A DNA stretch of 34,919 bases from Bacillota bacterium (GCA_012837285.1 DURJ01000002.1:1-34919), one strand, 5' to 3'. Shown: positions 14,917-24,701, counted from the stretch's first letter. A program made the numbers and translations. Notes: a model not told the origin generated them from the letters alone.

Positions 14917-16449
14917 ATGGTTCAGCGGGAGCTAGTTTTGATCATAGATTTTGGCGGCAATGAAGCGCAGCTATTGGCTCAACGGGTGCGGGAGCTGAAA
15001 GTGTATGCTGAGCTGGTACCGCCTACTGTAACGATGGCTAGTGTGCAGGCCCGTAAGCCTAAAGGGATAATATTTAGCGGTGGGCCGACTTCGGTTTTGG
15101 CTCCTGGCGCGCCGACCATAGACCGGGATATATTTGAGCTGGGTATCCCGGTGCTTTGTATTGGGTACGGGCATCAACTCATGGCCCAAGTTTTAGGCGG
15201 GACAGTTTTTGAACAACCGGTAGGTGAGGACCGGTGCCAGCAGTTGACAGTGGACCGCCCAGAAGGGGTCCTGACCGGCTGGGAACGGGAGGAACGGGGT
15301 TGGTTTCGCTCCGGGGCGCGAGTGGTAGCACCGCCGCCGGGCTTTTCGGTGTTGGCCCACACCGCCGCTCTACCGGTGGCTGTGATGGCGGATCTTGAGC
15401 GGCACTTGTACGGAGTGGGGTTTCAGCCTCAGGTGGCCGCTACGGCCAAAGGTGTGCTGCTGCTGCGCGCGTTCCTGTTTGATATTTGTCGTCTAAGCGG
15501 CCAGTGGAACATGGGAACCTTTGCCGAAGAAGCCATGGCCGCGATTCGCACCCAGGTGGGGACGGGGCAGGTAATATGCGGTTTAAGTGGTGGGGTCGAT
15601 TCGTCGGTGGCTGCCACTTTGGTCCACCGGGCAGTAGGCGATCAGCTTACCAGTATTTTTGTCGATCATGGATTGATGCGTCAAGACGAGCCGGAACAGG
15701 TAATGTCTACTTTTCGGCAGCGCGGGTTCAAACTGATTTACGTGGATGCGCGTCAGCGTTTTCTAACCCGGCTGGCCCAGGTCTCCGACCCGGAGAAAAA
15801 GCGCAAAATAATCGGGGAAGAATTCATTCGCGTGTTCGAACAAGAAGCGGAGCGCCTGGGCCAAGTAGATTTTTTGGTCCAGGGAACGGTTTATCCCGAT
15901 GTGATCGAAAGCGGCAGCGGTTCGGCTGTAAGGGTGAAGTCCCACCACAATGTGGGTGGGCTGCCGGAAAAGATGGATCTTAAGCTAATCGAACCTTTGC
16001 GCTTTTTGTTCAAGGACGAGGTGCGCCGGCTGGGCGAGGAGCTGGGGTTGCCGGCAGAGATGGTCTGGCGTCATCCTTTCCCCGGTCCTGGTTTAGCAGT
16101 CCGCGTATTAGGGGAAGTGACAGCGGAAAAACTGGCTATTTTACGGGCAGCCGATGCCATTGTTATCGAGGAGATCAAAGCGGCTGGGTTGTACCGAAAA
16201 CTGTGGCAAGTTTTTGCCGTATTGCCTGATATCAAAAGCGTGGGTGTAACCCACGGTGCACGCACCTATGCTTATACCGTCGGTATTCGGGCGGTAGAGA
16301 GCACCGATGCCATGACAGCCCAGTGGGCCGAGCTGCCGTACGAAGTGCTGGATAAAATAGCGCAGCGCCTAACTAGTGAAGTGCCTCATGTTAACCGGGT
16401 GGTGTATGATATTACTTCCAAGCCACCGGCCACTATTGAGTGGGAATAA
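14917..16449 (+). CDS. guaA: GMP synthase with degenerate glutaminase domain
   Basis: GuaA aminates XMP to GMP. The 510-residue protein has the normal two-part layout. The synthetase half looks intact: PP-loop [11 protein letters not shown] at about 221-231, [19 protein letters not shown], the [11 protein letters not shown] motif, and the C-terminal dimerisation domain ending KPPATIEWE. The N-terminal glutamine amidotransferase half (about 1-195) is clearly homologous ([16 protein letters not shown]) but lacks the catalytic triad. The usual GICYG is CIGYG, with Gly83 in place of the nucleophile Cys, and the usual FHPEV is FQPQV, with Gln170 and Gln172 in place of His and Glu. The DFGSQY motif is DFGGNE. 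It should therefore depend on ammonia, or on ammonia from another protein. ATG 14917 follows GGGAAGG. The purine cluster follows downstream. Confidence 0.93.
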   Translation: MVQRELVLIIDFGGNEAQLLAQRVRELKVYAELVPPTVTMASVQARKPKGIIFSGGPTSVLAPGAPTIDRDIFELGIPVLCIGYGHQLMAQVLGGTVFEQPVGEDRCQQLTVDRPEGVLTGWEREERGWFRSGARVVAPPPGFSVLAHTAALPVAVMADLERHLYGVGFQPQVAATAKGVLLLRAFLFDICRLSGQWNMGTFAEEAMAAIRTQVGTGQVICGLSGGVDSSVAATLVHRAVGDQLTSIFVDHGLMRQDEPEQVMSTFRQRGFKLIYVDARQRFLTRLAQVSDPEKKRKIIGEEFIRVFEQEAERLGQVDFLVQGTVYPDVIESGSGSAVRVKSHHNVGGLPEKMDLKLIEPLRFLFKDEVRRLGEELGLPAEMVWRHPFPGPGLAVRVLGEVTAEKLAILRAADAIVIEEIKAAGLYRKLWQVFAVLPDIKSVGVTHGARTYAYTVGIRAVESTDAMTAQWAELPYEVLDKIAQRLTSEVPHVNRVVYDITSKPPATIEWE

Positions 16450-16487
16450 AAAAGCTCCCCTGAGGTGGGAATACTGACCCACAAATC

Positions 16488-16648
16488 AGTACCGTCTTGA
16501 GAATCCTTCGCCCCCTAGGTAAGACATTGGCTGTCTGTAGTACCTTTGGACGGTGATTCAGGTATAGCCACCATGAAAAGGACTTAGTTTACCCGCGTAG
16601 TGAACAGCAACAGCAGCCAAGTGGTAAGAGGATACTTTAACATTGGCT
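16488..16648 (+). ncRNA. ssrS: 6S-RNA-like long hairpin between guaA and purE
   Basis: The gap folds into one long irregular hairpin. The closing stem pairs about 16497-16507 (TTGAGA-ATCCT) with 16629-16640 (AGGAT then TTTAA), extendable through CCG/TGG. Next comes an asymmetric bubble (19 bases on the 5' side, 8 on the 3' side), then an 11-bp stem TTGGCTG-CTGT/ACAGCAGCCAA (16527-16538 with 16610-16620), then an apical arm CCTTT/AAAGG and GGTG/CACC. Size (about 160-190 nt), a central bubble flanked by long stems, and a strong terminator just 3' match 6S RNA, the sigma-A RNA polymerase mimic. The 5' end and promoter are unclear. Assigned from structure only. Confidence 0.5.
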
Positions 16649-16655
16649 ATGACTA

Positions 16656-16697
16656 GGCGAACGTTATTACGGAAAACGGTGATAATGTTCGCTTTTT
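16656..16697 (+). terminator. strong intrinsic terminator before the pur promoter
   Basis: A long stem beginning GCGAAC (from 16657) and ending GTTCGC (to 16692), about 16 bp with two or three mismatches around a GAAAA loop, followed by TTTTT. It would end the 6S-like RNA and any read-through from guaA four bases before the -35 of the next promoter. Confidence 0.9.
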
Positions 16698-16700
16698 GTA

Positions 16701-16729
16701 TTGACAAAGGCAGGTAGCCTTGCTATCAT
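16701..16729 (+). promoter_or_regulatory. sigma-A promoter of the purine operon
   Basis: A perfect TTGACA (16701-16706), 17-base spacer and TATCAT (16724-16729). Transcription would start near 16736, giving a 290-base leader before purE. Confidence 0.85.
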
Positions 16730-16735
16730 GGACAT

Positions 16736-16812
16736 GGAATGAAATAGCAAAATAGGGATACCTCAGGCAGTGCGGAATCGGCGGCTGTGTAGAGCCGGCG
16801 TAACCTAAATAT
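16736..16812 (+). other. structured segment upstream of the riboswitch
   Basis: The first 75 bases of the leader can form a separate element: an outer stem TAGG..TAC with GTA..CCTA (from about 16753 to 16807) enclosing a hairpin CGGCT/AGCCG with a 6-base loop. It does not look like the guanine aptamer known in tandem with PRPP riboswitches. It could be an additional aptamer or a passive spacer. Confidence 0.35.
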
Positions 16813-16815
16813 GCG

Positions 16816-16925
16816 TGAGGGAAAGTGTGCCTAGGGTTCCGCGCACATACGGTCTGGACCAAGTGGCACAGGCGCTGTAGCGCTACACCGAAGGGGGAAA
16901 AGCCCAGGCGGGGAGGTTTCACTCA
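16816..16925 (+). ncRNA. ykkC subtype-2 riboswitch, probably PRPP-sensing
   Basis: The ykkC core is present: CCTAGGGTTCC (16830-16840), GGTCTGGACCAAGTGGCAC with GTG(T)GCC as partner, a variable hairpin GGCGCTGTAGCGCT, CACCGAAGGG, then AAAAGCCC and GGGGAGG. P1 pairs TGAG-g-GAAA (16816-16824) with TTTC-a-CTCA (16917-16925). The GGACCAAG form in place of the GUCCGAGAG of guanidine-I members, together with the purE operon downstream, points to the PRPP class (2b) rather than guanidine or ppGpp. P1's 3' strand overlaps the arm of the following terminator, so ligand binding should switch the operon on. Confidence 0.85.
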
Positions 16926-16960
16926 GCAAAAGAAACCACCCGGCTGGCTGTTTTATTTTA
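16901..16960 (+). terminator. riboswitch-controlled terminator before purE
   Basis: Core stem GGTTTC/GAAACC (16915-16920 with 16932-16937), extended by GGG/CCC and, with bulges, AGCC/GGCT, followed by TTTTATTTTA. The 5' arm contains the bases that form the aptamer's P1, so terminator and bound aptamer exclude each other. Confidence 0.8.
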
Positions 16961-17026
16961 TGGGTAGTGCTGAAACTGTGATGTTGTAACCTATGGTAGG
17001 AGAGACTAGGTGAGGGAGGAATATTC

Positions 17027-17524
17027 ATGGACAAAGAGCCTCAAGTGGGCATCGTTTTAGGCAGTGCGTCCGATGGTGCTTTAGGTCAGGAAATTACAAA
17101 AGTCTTGACTTCTTTTGAGGTGTCGTTTGAGCTGGTGGTGGCTTCGGCCCACCGTACACCCCAAAAGGCTTCTTTGTACGCTAAGGAAGCAGCCGGACGG
17201 GGGATAAAGGTACTTATTGCTGTTGCCGGTTTGGCGGCCCATCTGCCGGGAGTACTGGCGGCGGATACCGTACTTCCTGTTATTGGGGTGCCGGCGGCAG
17301 GAGGGACTTTGGGCGGGCTGGATGCCCTGCTGTCCATAGCCCAGATGCCGGGAGGCATTCCCGTAGCTTCTGTTGGTATCAACAATGGTAAGAACGCGGC
17401 CCTGCTGGCAGTGGCTATTTTGGCTCTCTCCAGCCAAAGCCTGGCTCAGCGGTTACAGGCGTATCGCCAGGAACTGGCAGCCCAGGTAGAGGTGGGGGAG
17501 CAGGAAGTATTGCGGGAATTGTGA
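17027..17524 (+). CDS. purE: PurE, N5-carboxyaminoimidazole ribonucleotide mutase
   Basis: PurE rearranges N5-CAIR to CAIR in purine synthesis. The 165-residue product has the class I pattern: GSASD near the start, SAHRTPQ at about 42-48, AGLAAHLPGVLA at about 69-80, GVPAAGGTLGG and QMPGGIPVASVGI. ATG 17027 follows GAGGGAGG. Class I PurE normally needs PurK to make N5-CAIR; purK is not in this cluster, so it is elsewhere or a bypass applies. First gene after the riboswitch, with a 354-base gap to purL. Confidence 0.95.
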   Translation: MDKEPQVGIVLGSASDGALGQEITKVLTSFEVSFELVVASAHRTPQKASLYAKEAAGRGIKVLIAVAGLAAHLPGVLAADTVLPVIGVPAAGGTLGGLDALLSIAQMPGGIPVASVGINNGKNAALLAVAILALSSQSLAQRLQAYRQELAAQVEVGEQEVLREL

Positions 17525-17878
17525 TCTTAGGTCAAATGTTTCCCACCATAATGCTGTTCATTTGCTTACCGGTCTTTTGCTCGCTTTTGTGAAGTCCACA
17601 AAGCAGGATAAGGTCAGTGAGTAAGTGAAGGGGCTAGGTGTCGTGTAGTTGTCTGGTTGTATGGCCATCCTGAAAGCGGGGCTAAGCCCTCGATCAAAAG
17701 AGCGCAGACCAGTGAGGACAGGGCGGAGCGGCTGTTTCCCACCTTACAGGGTGTACAGGGAGCGAAGCGAGTTGCCCGAAGCCCCCGAGCGAGCCAAGCT
17801 CCGTCGTTCTGGGGGGCGCCGCGGAGCGTAAGGATAACCTGTAACCGGATCAACCATGAAAAAAAGGGGGTTTTTCTG
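17525..17878 (+). other. purE-purL intergenic region, partly structured, no gene
   Basis: No credible reading frame: the open frame leading into purL has no family match before 17879. The first half is featureless apart from TGTTTCCCACC at 17537, repeated at 17733. The second half is GC-rich and self-complementary: TTACAGG (17744-17750) pairs with CCTGTAA (17838-17844), enclosing GCCCCC/GGGGGGC (17781-17786 with 17811-17817) and GAGC/GCTC. In many Firmicutes purK, purC, purS and purQ lie at this point; no remnant of them was recognised. It may be a mobile repeat or an RNA element ahead of purL. Confidence 0.5.
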
Positions 17879-20053
17879 ATGGTGGATTACAAAAGCATGG
17901 GGCTTTCCGACGAAGAATATTCAAAGATCGTAAAGCTCATGGGGCGGGAGCCCAATGAGACCGAGACCGGAATCTTTGCTGTCATGTGGTCCGAACACTG
18001 CGGCTATAAGAATTCACGTCCGCTGCTCAAACTATTTCCCACCGAGGGTAAATATGTCCTTCAGGGGCCGGGCGAAAATGCCGGAGTAGTGGATATTGGC
18101 GACGGACAAGCAGCGGTATTTAAGATCGAGAGCCACAATCACCCGTCGGCAGTGGAACCGTATGAAGGAGCGGCCACCGGCGTGGGCGGCATTGTGCGTG
18201 ACGTGTTTGCTATGGGTGCCCGTCCGATAGCGTCTATTAATTCTTTGCGCTTTGGCGAGCTTAACGATAATCACACCCGCTGGATATTTGATGGGGTGGT
18301 GGACGGCATTGCCGGCTATGGTAATACCCTGGGCGTGCCTACAGTAGCCGGGGAAGTGTATTTTAGCCCTTCCTACCAGGGTAACCCACTGGTAAACGCC
18401 ATGGTGGTGGGACTTTTAACCGGTGATCCGGCTAAAGGGTTAGCAGCCGGCGTAGGTAACAAGGTGCTCCTGGCCGGTGGCAAAACAGGGCGCGACGGTG
18501 TTCATGGGGCCACTTTTGCTTCCGGGGAGTTGGACGAAAAGTTGGAGGAACGGCGAGAGGCTATTCCGGCCGGTAACCCGGAGCTGGAAAAACGCCTCAT
18601 CGAGGCTTGTCTGGAAGCACTGGCTGCCGGGCACGTGGTGGGTATGCAGGATCTGGGTGCAGCCGGCCTTACTTCTTCCAGTGCCGAGATGGCGTCACGG
18701 GCCGGCACGGGCATGGAGATGGATCTTTCATTGGTTCCGGTCAAAGAAGAAGGCCTTACCCCGTACGAAATGATGCTGTCGGAATCGCAAGAACGCATGC
18801 TGCTGGTAGTTGAGCAGGGTTACGAAGAAGAAGTGCGGCAAATTTTCACCCGCTGGGATATCGAATCGGTCTATATTGGACAAGTAACAGACGATGGCCT
18901 CCTTAGAGTCTACCATGACGGGGAGATTGCCGCCGAAGTGCCGACAAAATATCTCACCGAAGAAGTGCCCACGTACGTACGCCAAGGTCAGATGCCCGGT
19001 TATCTCAAGGAGGAACAGTCTTTCGATTGGAGCACTCTGCCGGAGCCCGCTGACTACAACGAAGCTTTGCTTAAGCTGATGTCGTCAGGGAATATCTGTA
19101 GCCGTAAATATATCTGGGAAAAGTTCGATATTGAGGCCCAGGGCAACACAGTAGTGGGACCGGGTTCGGATGCTGCGGTGCTTCAAGTGGAAGGAACGAA
19201 CAAGGGCTTGGCCATAACCGTGGATGGCAACGGACGATATACGTACCTAGATCCCTACACCGGCGGTATGATCGCTGTAGCCGAAGCAGCCCGTAACTTG
19301 GCTGTTACCGGAGCCGAACCCTTGGGATTGACCGATGGCCTCAACTTTGGCAACCCGGAAAAGCCGGAGGTATATTGGCAGCTACAAAAGGCCATTGAGG
19401 GCATGGCAGCCGCTTGCCGGGCGCTGGAGATTCCAGTGGTAGGCGGAAATGTGAGCCTATACAACGAGATCGAAGGCCAGGCCATTTTCCCCACCCCTAT
19501 AGTCGGTATGGTGGGCTTGCTGCCGGATGTGTCCAAACACGCGCGGCAGGGATTTCGAGCGGCCGGGGATCTAATTGTGCTGCTGGGCAGTACAGAGGAT
19601 GAACTAGGTGGCAGCGAGTATCTGTATGCGCTGCACAATCTGGAAACGGGACGTCCGCCGCACCTGGATTTGGACCGCGAACTTCGGATTCAGAGCTTAT
19701 GCCGCCAGGCTATAGCCCGGGGACTGTTGGCTTCGGCCCACGATGTTTCCGACGGCGGGCTGGTGGTAGCTATAGCCGAAAGCTGCCTGACTGGGAAAAA
19801 CGGTCCCCTAGGTGCCACAGTCAAGGTAGACCTTGGCAGCTTGCGCCGAGACAGTGCCTACTTCGGTGAGACTCAATCCAGGGTTGTGGTGTCAGTAGCA
19901 CCGGATAAACTTACGGCCCTGGAGAACCTCACCGCTGACTTTGGCGTACCCTATACTGTTTTGGGTAAAACCGGTGGCGATCACTTTACAGTGGACGATG
20001 TTATCTCGCTGCCGTTAACAAAACTGCAGCAGGCTTGGGAGGGGACATTTTAA
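17879..20053 (+). CDS. purL: PurL, FGAM synthase large subunit (small, PurQ-dependent type)
   Basis: PurL makes formylglycinamidine ribonucleotide from FGAR, ATP and glutamine-derived ammonia. The 724-residue length is that of small PurL, which lacks its own glutaminase and works with PurQ and PurS. Two AIR-synthase-like repeats are visible: WSEHCGYK with the catalytic His at about 39-46 and [21 protein letters not shown] at about 83-103, then GPGSDAAVL and GGNVSLYNE in the second half. The long open frame upstream (to 17657) is not part of the gene: ATG 17879 with GGGGG upstream fits the family N-terminus. No purQ or purS lies in the window. TAATG overlap with purF. Confidence 0.96.
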   Translation: MVDYKSMGLSDEEYSKIVKLMGREPNETETGIFAVMWSEHCGYKNSRPLLKLFPTEGKYVLQGPGENAGVVDIGDGQAAVFKIESHNHPSAVEPYEGAATGVGGIVRDVFAMGARPIASINSLRFGELNDNHTRWIFDGVVDGIAGYGNTLGVPTVAGEVYFSPSYQGNPLVNAMVVGLLTGDPAKGLAAGVGNKVLLAGGKTGRDGVHGATFASGELDEKLEERREAIPAGNPELEKRLIEACLEALAAGHVVGMQDLGAAGLTSSSAEMASRAGTGMEMDLSLVPVKEEGLTPYEMMLSESQERMLLVVEQGYEEEVRQIFTRWDIESVYIGQVTDDGLLRVYHDGEIAAEVPTKYLTEEVPTYVRQGQMPGYLKEEQSFDWSTLPEPADYNEALLKLMSSGNICSRKYIWEKFDIEAQGNTVVGPGSDAAVLQVEGTNKGLAITVDGNGRYTYLDPYTGGMIAVAEAARNLAVTGAEPLGLTDGLNFGNPEKPEVYWQLQKAIEGMAAACRALEIPVVGGNVSLYNEIEGQAIFPTPIVGMVGLLPDVSKHARQGFRAAGDLIVLLGSTEDELGGSEYLYALHNLETGRPPHLDLDRELRIQSLCRQAIARGLLASAHDVSDGGLVVAIAESCLTGKNGPLGATVKVDLGSLRRDSAYFGETQSRVVVSVAPDKLTALENLTADFGVPYTVLGKTGGDHFTVDDVISLPLTKLQQAWEGTF

Positions 20054-21438
20054 TGCCGCCACTTAAAGTTAGGGAAAAGTGCGGCGTGTTCGGTATTTAT
20101 GCTCCGGGCGAAGACGTGGGGCGGTTAACTTACATGGGGCTGTTTGCTCTGCAGCATCGCGGGCAAGAAAGTGCCGGTATAGCTATCACGGACGGTCGAA
20201 CCATTGTATTGGAGAAAGACCGAGGCTTGGTGGCCGAAGTGTTCACTCCCGAACGGCAGCAACGTCTCCATGGCAAGTTAGCTATCGGCCATGTGTTGTA
20301 CGGCAATACCGATACCCAAAGTAACGTGGAAAATGCTGAACCTCTGGCGGTAATGTCCCGCCGGGGTTCCTTGGCTTTGGCCCATAACGGAGAAATTACC
20401 AATGCCGATGCCCTAAGAGCTGAACTCAGTCGTCGTGGCTATCTGTTTCGTACCGACAGTGATATCGAAGTTATCGCCAGTCTCGTTGCTCAAGCGGAAG
20501 ATCCGGACTTAACCTCGGCCCTTATATCTACCCTCAGAAAACTAAACGGTGCTTATGCCTTGGTGGTGCTAACTCCCGATCGTATTATGGGTATTCGCGA
20601 CCCGCACGGCATTCGCCCGCTGTCTTTGGGCCGGTTCGACGGCGGTTATGTCTTGGCCTCAGAAACGTGTGCCTTCGATACCGTTGGTGCCCAGTTTATC
20701 CGACCGGTAGAGCCGGGTGAATTGGTGACCATAGGACCGGACGGTATTTCGTCCCAGCGTTTTGCTCCCGGTGAAAAAGCGGTCTGCACCTTTGAGTATA
20801 TCTATTTTGCCCGCCCCGACAGTCTGATCGAAGGGATCGGTGTTCATGGCGCCCGCCGGCGGGCCGGCCGGATTTTGGCCTCTGAACACCCGGCCAAGGC
20901 CGATATGGTTATTTCTGTACCCGACTCGGGCACATCGGCAGCTTTGGGTTATGCGGAGGCAGCCGGAATTCCCCTGGATGCAGGGTTGATCAAGAACCGC
21001 TATGTGGGGCGGACGTTCATAAAACCGAGCCAGAAGGACCGGGAATTTGCTGTGCAGCTAAAGCTCAGTCCTTTGCAGGAGGTATTGGCCGGAAAGAGTG
21101 TGGTAATGGTAGACGATTCCATTGTCCGCGGAACCACCTGTGGGCGGTTGGTCCGAATGCTGAAGAAGGCCGGGGTGAAGAACGTGCATGTACGAGTAGC
21201 CTCGCCACCGGTAATCAGCCCCTGTTACTACGGTATTGACACCCCTTACCGCCAAGAGTTGGTGGCCGCGCAGTTGACGATTGAGGCTATTCGGACTAAC
21301 ATCGGTGCTGACTCGTTGGGTTTCCTCAGTACAGAGGGGCTAAAAAACGCTATCGGACTTCCGGATGATCCTTATTGCATGGCCTGTTTCAGCGGTCATT
21401 ACCCCGCCGGTCGACCGGACAAGGAAGAGGAGGAATAA
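20053..21438 (+). CDS. purF: PurF, amidophosphoribosyltransferase with altered glutamine site
   Basis: First committed enzyme of purine synthesis (PRPP plus amide nitrogen to phosphoribosylamine), 461 residues. A nine-residue propeptide precedes Cys10 (REKCGVFG), the Ntn nucleophile. Arg36 in [12 protein letters not shown] and the TDSD Asp are retained. The glutamine-binding VRY-x-T-x-G motif is changed: HVLYGNTDT, with Leu82 replacing the essential Arg (E. coli Arg73) and Asn and Asp at the Thr and Gly positions; HNGN reads HNGE. The PRTase half is intact ([13 protein letters not shown]) and all four putative 4Fe-4S Cys remain (VCTFEY, SPCYYG, YCMACF). It starts at ATG 20053, eight bases after GGGAGGGG. 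Confidence 0.95.
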   Translation: MPPLKVREKCGVFGIYAPGEDVGRLTYMGLFALQHRGQESAGIAITDGRTIVLEKDRGLVAEVFTPERQQRLHGKLAIGHVLYGNTDTQSNVENAEPLAVMSRRGSLALAHNGEITNADALRAELSRRGYLFRTDSDIEVIASLVAQAEDPDLTSALISTLRKLNGAYALVVLTPDRIMGIRDPHGIRPLSLGRFDGGYVLASETCAFDTVGAQFIRPVEPGELVTIGPDGISSQRFAPGEKAVCTFEYIYFARPDSLIEGIGVHGARRRAGRILASEHPAKADMVISVPDSGTSAALGYAEAAGIPLDAGLIKNRYVGRTFIKPSQKDREFAVQLKLSPLQEVLAGKSVVMVDDSIVRGTTCGRLVRMLKKAGVKNVHVRVASPPVISPCYYGIDTPYRQELVAAQLTIEAIRTNIGADSLGFLSTEGLKNAIGLPDDPYCMACFSGHYPAGRPDKEEEE

Positions 21439-21442
21439 CAGG

Positions 21443-22495
21443 ATGCCGACAGAAAGCTGGAGCTATGCCAAGGCCGGTGTAGACATCAATGCCGGCAACG
21501 AAGCCGTACGACGAATCAAACCCTTGGTACAGGGGACCATGAGGCCGGAGGTACTGTCCGGTATCGGCGGCTTTGCCGGCTTGTTTGCCTTGGCCGAGGG
21601 AAAATACCGCCGGCCGGTGCTAGTGTCAGGTTGTGACGGTGTGGGTACCAAGCTAAAAGTTGCCTTTGCTGTAGATAAGCACGACACGGTCGGCATAGAT
21701 TGTGTGGCTATGTGTGTAAACGACATCTTAGTTCTAGGGGCCGAACCTCTGTTTTTCCTGGATTACCTAGCGGTAGGGCGCTTAATGCCGGAACAAGTGG
21801 AGCAGGTAGTACGCGGTGTGGCCGAAGGTTGCCGGCAAGCCGGCTGTGCGCTGCTCGGTGGAGAGACGGCGGAGATGCCGGGGTTTTATCCAGCGGGCGA
21901 ATACGATCTGGCCGGGTTTGCTGTCGGCGTAGTGGAAAAAGACAGCATCATCGATGGCCGCACCGTGGTTCCCGGAGATGTTATCTTAGGACTCGGTTCC
22001 AACGGACTGCACAGCAATGGGTTTTCACTGGTGCGCAAGGTGCTGTTAGAAGAATCCCAGTTGAATCTGGCTTGTTCTGCAGATGACTTCAGACACTCGT
22101 TGGGGGAAGAGCTGCTGGAGCCCACCCGGATCTATGTACCATCTATTCTTGGTTTATTACCGCAGGTTTCTGTGAAGGGCATGGCTCATATCACCGGCGG
22201 CGGGTTAGTGGAAAATGTGGTCCGAGTGCTGCCGGCAGGGACCAAAGCGGTGATTAAGGCCGGCAGTTGGCCAGTACCACCTATATTTAACCTTATTCGT
22301 GAACAGGGTCAGGTGGCAGAGGCGGAGATGGCGCGCACGTTTAACTTAGGAGTTGGGTTCGTGGTTATTGTTGCTGCTGCTGATGCCGCTCGGGCGACCG
22401 AGATCCTGGCCGGTACAGGAGAAAAAGTCTATACCGTAGGCAGGGTGACAGCCGGTGATCCGGCGGTAGAGATAGGAGGGAGCATTTTCTCATGA
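21443..22495 (+). CDS. purM: PurM, AIR synthetase
   Basis: Closes the imidazole ring: FGAM plus ATP to AIR. The 350-residue product begins [15 protein letters not shown] and carries [42 protein letters not shown] and [17 protein letters not shown], all standard. The open frame extends back to 21365 inside purF, but AAGAGGAGG at 21424-21433 fits ATG 21443. Its TGA overlaps the purN ATG (ATGA). Confidence 0.97.
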   Translation: MPTESWSYAKAGVDINAGNEAVRRIKPLVQGTMRPEVLSGIGGFAGLFALAEGKYRRPVLVSGCDGVGTKLKVAFAVDKHDTVGIDCVAMCVNDILVLGAEPLFFLDYLAVGRLMPEQVEQVVRGVAEGCRQAGCALLGGETAEMPGFYPAGEYDLAGFAVGVVEKDSIIDGRTVVPGDVILGLGSNGLHSNGFSLVRKVLLEESQLNLACSADDFRHSLGEELLEPTRIYVPSILGLLPQVSVKGMAHITGGGLVENVVRVLPAGTKAVIKAGSWPVPPIFNLIREQGQVAEAEMARTFNLGVGFVVIVAAADAARATEILAGTGEKVYTVGRVTAGDPAVEIGGSIFS

Positions 22496-23127
22496 AATCG
22501 GGCTTAGCAGTGTTAGCTTCCGGGCGCGGCACGAACCTTCAGGCCATCATCGATGCCTGGGAGCACGGTACTCTACCGGTAGACATTGTCGGTGTGCTCA
22601 GCAACAATCCAACAGCCCAAGCTCTTGATCGAGCCCGATCCTGTGGCATTCCCACAGCGGTGCTTCGGCTTAAAGACTACCCCGATCGGCGCTCCTATGG
22701 GGAAGCGTTAGTTAAGCAGCTACAAGATTGGCAGACGGACCTAGTGGCCTTGGCCGGCTTTATGCTGCTGCTCGACCCAGTGGTTATTGAAGCGTTTCCT
22801 CATCGAATCCTCAATATCCATCCGGCCCTGCTACCGTCGTTTAAGGGCATTAACGCCCAGCAGCAGGCGCTGGACTATGGGGTACGTGTCACCGGTTGCA
22901 CTGTTCATCTTGTGGATGAGGACATGGATACCGGGCCGATAATATTACAAGCAGCAGTCCCGGTACTGCCAAACGATACCGAAGAAACTCTGGCGGCGCG
23001 CATTCTGACCGAAGAACATCGCCTTTATCCCGAAGCCATTCGGTTGCTGGCCGCCGGCAGGATAAAGGTTTGTGGCCGCAAAGTACGGATTTTGGCTAAA
23101 GGAGAAGATAACATTGATCAAAATTAA
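22492..23127 (+). CDS. purN: PurN, GAR formyltransferase
   Basis: Transfers the formyl group of 10-formyl-THF to GAR. The 211-residue protein has [13 protein letters not shown] at about 8-20, the catalytic [12 protein letters not shown] (Asn, His) at about 105-116, and [10 protein letters not shown] with the catalytic Asp. It overlaps purM by ATGA and purH by 14 bases. Its cofactor can be made by the fhs and folD genes downstream. Confidence 0.97.
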   Translation: MKSGLAVLASGRGTNLQAIIDAWEHGTLPVDIVGVLSNNPTAQALDRARSCGIPTAVLRLKDYPDRRSYGEALVKQLQDWQTDLVALAGFMLLLDPVVIEAFPHRILNIHPALLPSFKGINAQQQALDYGVRVTGCTVHLVDEDMDTGPIILQAAVPVLPNDTEETLAARILTEEHRLYPEAIRLLAAGRIKVCGRKVRILAKGEDNIDQN

Positions 23128-24646
23128 CAGGGCTTTGTTGTCGGTATCGGACAAGAGCGGGCTAATTGAGTTGGCCCAAGGGTTGGTTCAAGCTGGGGTC
23201 GAGATCATATCTTCAGGAGGAACAGCCAAGGCGTTGGCCGAGGCCAGACTACCGGTGCGGCGGGTAGAAGAGATTACCGGCTTTCCCGAAATCTTGGACG
23301 GTCGGGTCAAGACCTTACATCCGGCGATTCATGCTGGGATACTGGCCCGACGCGACGTGCCGGAACATATGGCCAAGTTACAGGAACTGGGCCTTGCTCC
23401 CATAGACCTGGTGGTGGTTAACCTGTATCCCTTTGCCGCTACCATTTCCCGGCCCGATGTAACGCTGGCCGAGGCGGTGGAAAACATCGATATCGGTGGA
23501 CCGACGCTGATCCGAGCTGCAGCCAAGAACCATCAAGGTGTAGCAGTGGTGGTTAATCCGGACCGCTATGGTGACATATTGGCCGAACTTAAGGCCGAAG
23601 GCGGTATTAGCGCTGAGACGGCTTATGGGCTGGCGGCGGAAGCTTTTGCCCATACCGCTCAGTATGACACTGTAATTGCCGGCTACTTAGGAAAACAAGA
23701 ACAGGCTTTTCCGGACAACCTGCATTTGGCTTACATTAAGGCCCTGGATCTTCGCTACGGCGAGAATCCTCATCAAAAAGCAGCGCTGTATGTGGAGCCG
23801 GGCAAAAGTTGCGGGATCCCCGGGGCCAAGAAACTGCACGGCAAGGATCTATCCTTTAACAATATTAACGATGCTAACGGTGCTTGGGAACTGGTACAAC
23901 AGTTTACGGCTCCTTGTGCCGTCGGGGTCAAACATAGCAATCCTTGTGGTGTAGGGGTGGCCGCTGATCTTTTAACTGCTTGGCAAAAAGCATACGATGG
24001 TGACCCGGTATCTATTTTCGGTGGGATTGTGGCTTTTAACCAGACGGTAACAGCCGAGGTGGTGGCAGAACTCAACAAGATTTTCTTAGAAGTGGTCATT
24101 GCTCCTGACTACGCGCCCGAGGCCTTGGACCTTCTTAAAACAAAGAAAAACCGCATTGTGCTACAGGCCGTACCGGGCGGCCAAGGTCGCGAGCGGGATC
24201 TGAAAAAGGTTCGCGGCGGTCTGTTGGCACAAGAACTAGACCAACAAGATTACGCTCCAGACGATTTGAAAGTGGTCACCAAACGGACCCCGACGGCTAA
24301 AGAAATGAAGGATCTGAAGTTTGCCTGGAAAGTGGTTAAGTATGTAAAATCCAACGCTATTGTCTTGGCTAAGGACGAGCAAATCATCGGAGTGGGAGCG
24401 GGCCAGATGAACCGTGTGGGAGCAGTGGATATTTCGGCTCGTCAAGCGGGGCCGAAAGCCCAGGGCGCTGTCATGGCCTCCGATGCCTTTTTCCCCATGC
24501 CCGATTCAGTGGCGAGAGCGGCTGAGGCCGGCGTTACAGCTATTATTCAGCCAGGCGGATCGGTGCGCGACGAAGATTCTATCCGAGCGGCAGACGAAGC
24601 CGGTATAGCCATGGTGTTTACCGGGATGAGGCATTTTAGGCACTAG
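23114..24646 (+). CDS. purH: PurH, AICAR transformylase/IMP cyclohydrolase
   Basis: Performs the last two steps to IMP. The 510-residue product has an MGS-like IMP cyclohydrolase domain ([49 protein letters not shown]) followed by the AICAR formyltransferase domain ([24 protein letters not shown] with the catalytic Lys-His, [24 protein letters not shown]). The open frame extends to 23072; TTG 23114 is chosen because it follows GGAGA by eight bases and matches the family N-terminus. It overlaps purN. Confidence 0.97.
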   Translation: MIKINRALLSVSDKSGLIELAQGLVQAGVEIISSGGTAKALAEARLPVRRVEEITGFPEILDGRVKTLHPAIHAGILARRDVPEHMAKLQELGLAPIDLVVVNLYPFAATISRPDVTLAEAVENIDIGGPTLIRAAAKNHQGVAVVVNPDRYGDILAELKAEGGISAETAYGLAAEAFAHTAQYDTVIAGYLGKQEQAFPDNLHLAYIKALDLRYGENPHQKAALYVEPGKSCGIPGAKKLHGKDLSFNNINDANGAWELVQQFTAPCAVGVKHSNPCGVGVAADLLTAWQKAYDGDPVSIFGGIVAFNQTVTAEVVAELNKIFLEVVIAPDYAPEALDLLKTKKNRIVLQAVPGGQGRERDLKKVRGGLLAQELDQQDYAPDDLKVVTKRTPTAKEMKDLKFAWKVVKYVKSNAIVLAKDEQIIGVGAGQMNRVGAVDISARQAGPKAQGAVMASDAFFPMPDSVARAAEAGVTAIIQPGGSVRDEDSIRAADEAGIAMVFTGMRHFRH

Positions 24647-24701
24647 AGTGGACCTAGTTGGCGTGGGAACAGGCTAGTTGATACGAGGAGGGTGTTACGC
24701 T

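Noticed and set aside
16660-16700. Guanine riboswitch upstream of the pur operon
   Set aside because: The region is a plain terminator hairpin; no guanine-aptamer core (TATGG and TTTCTAC blocks) was found in the leader.
17657-17878. A 74-residue N-terminal extension of PurL
   Set aside because: The frame is open but GC-rich and unlike any PurL; the ribosome binding site and family N-terminus both fit ATG 17879.
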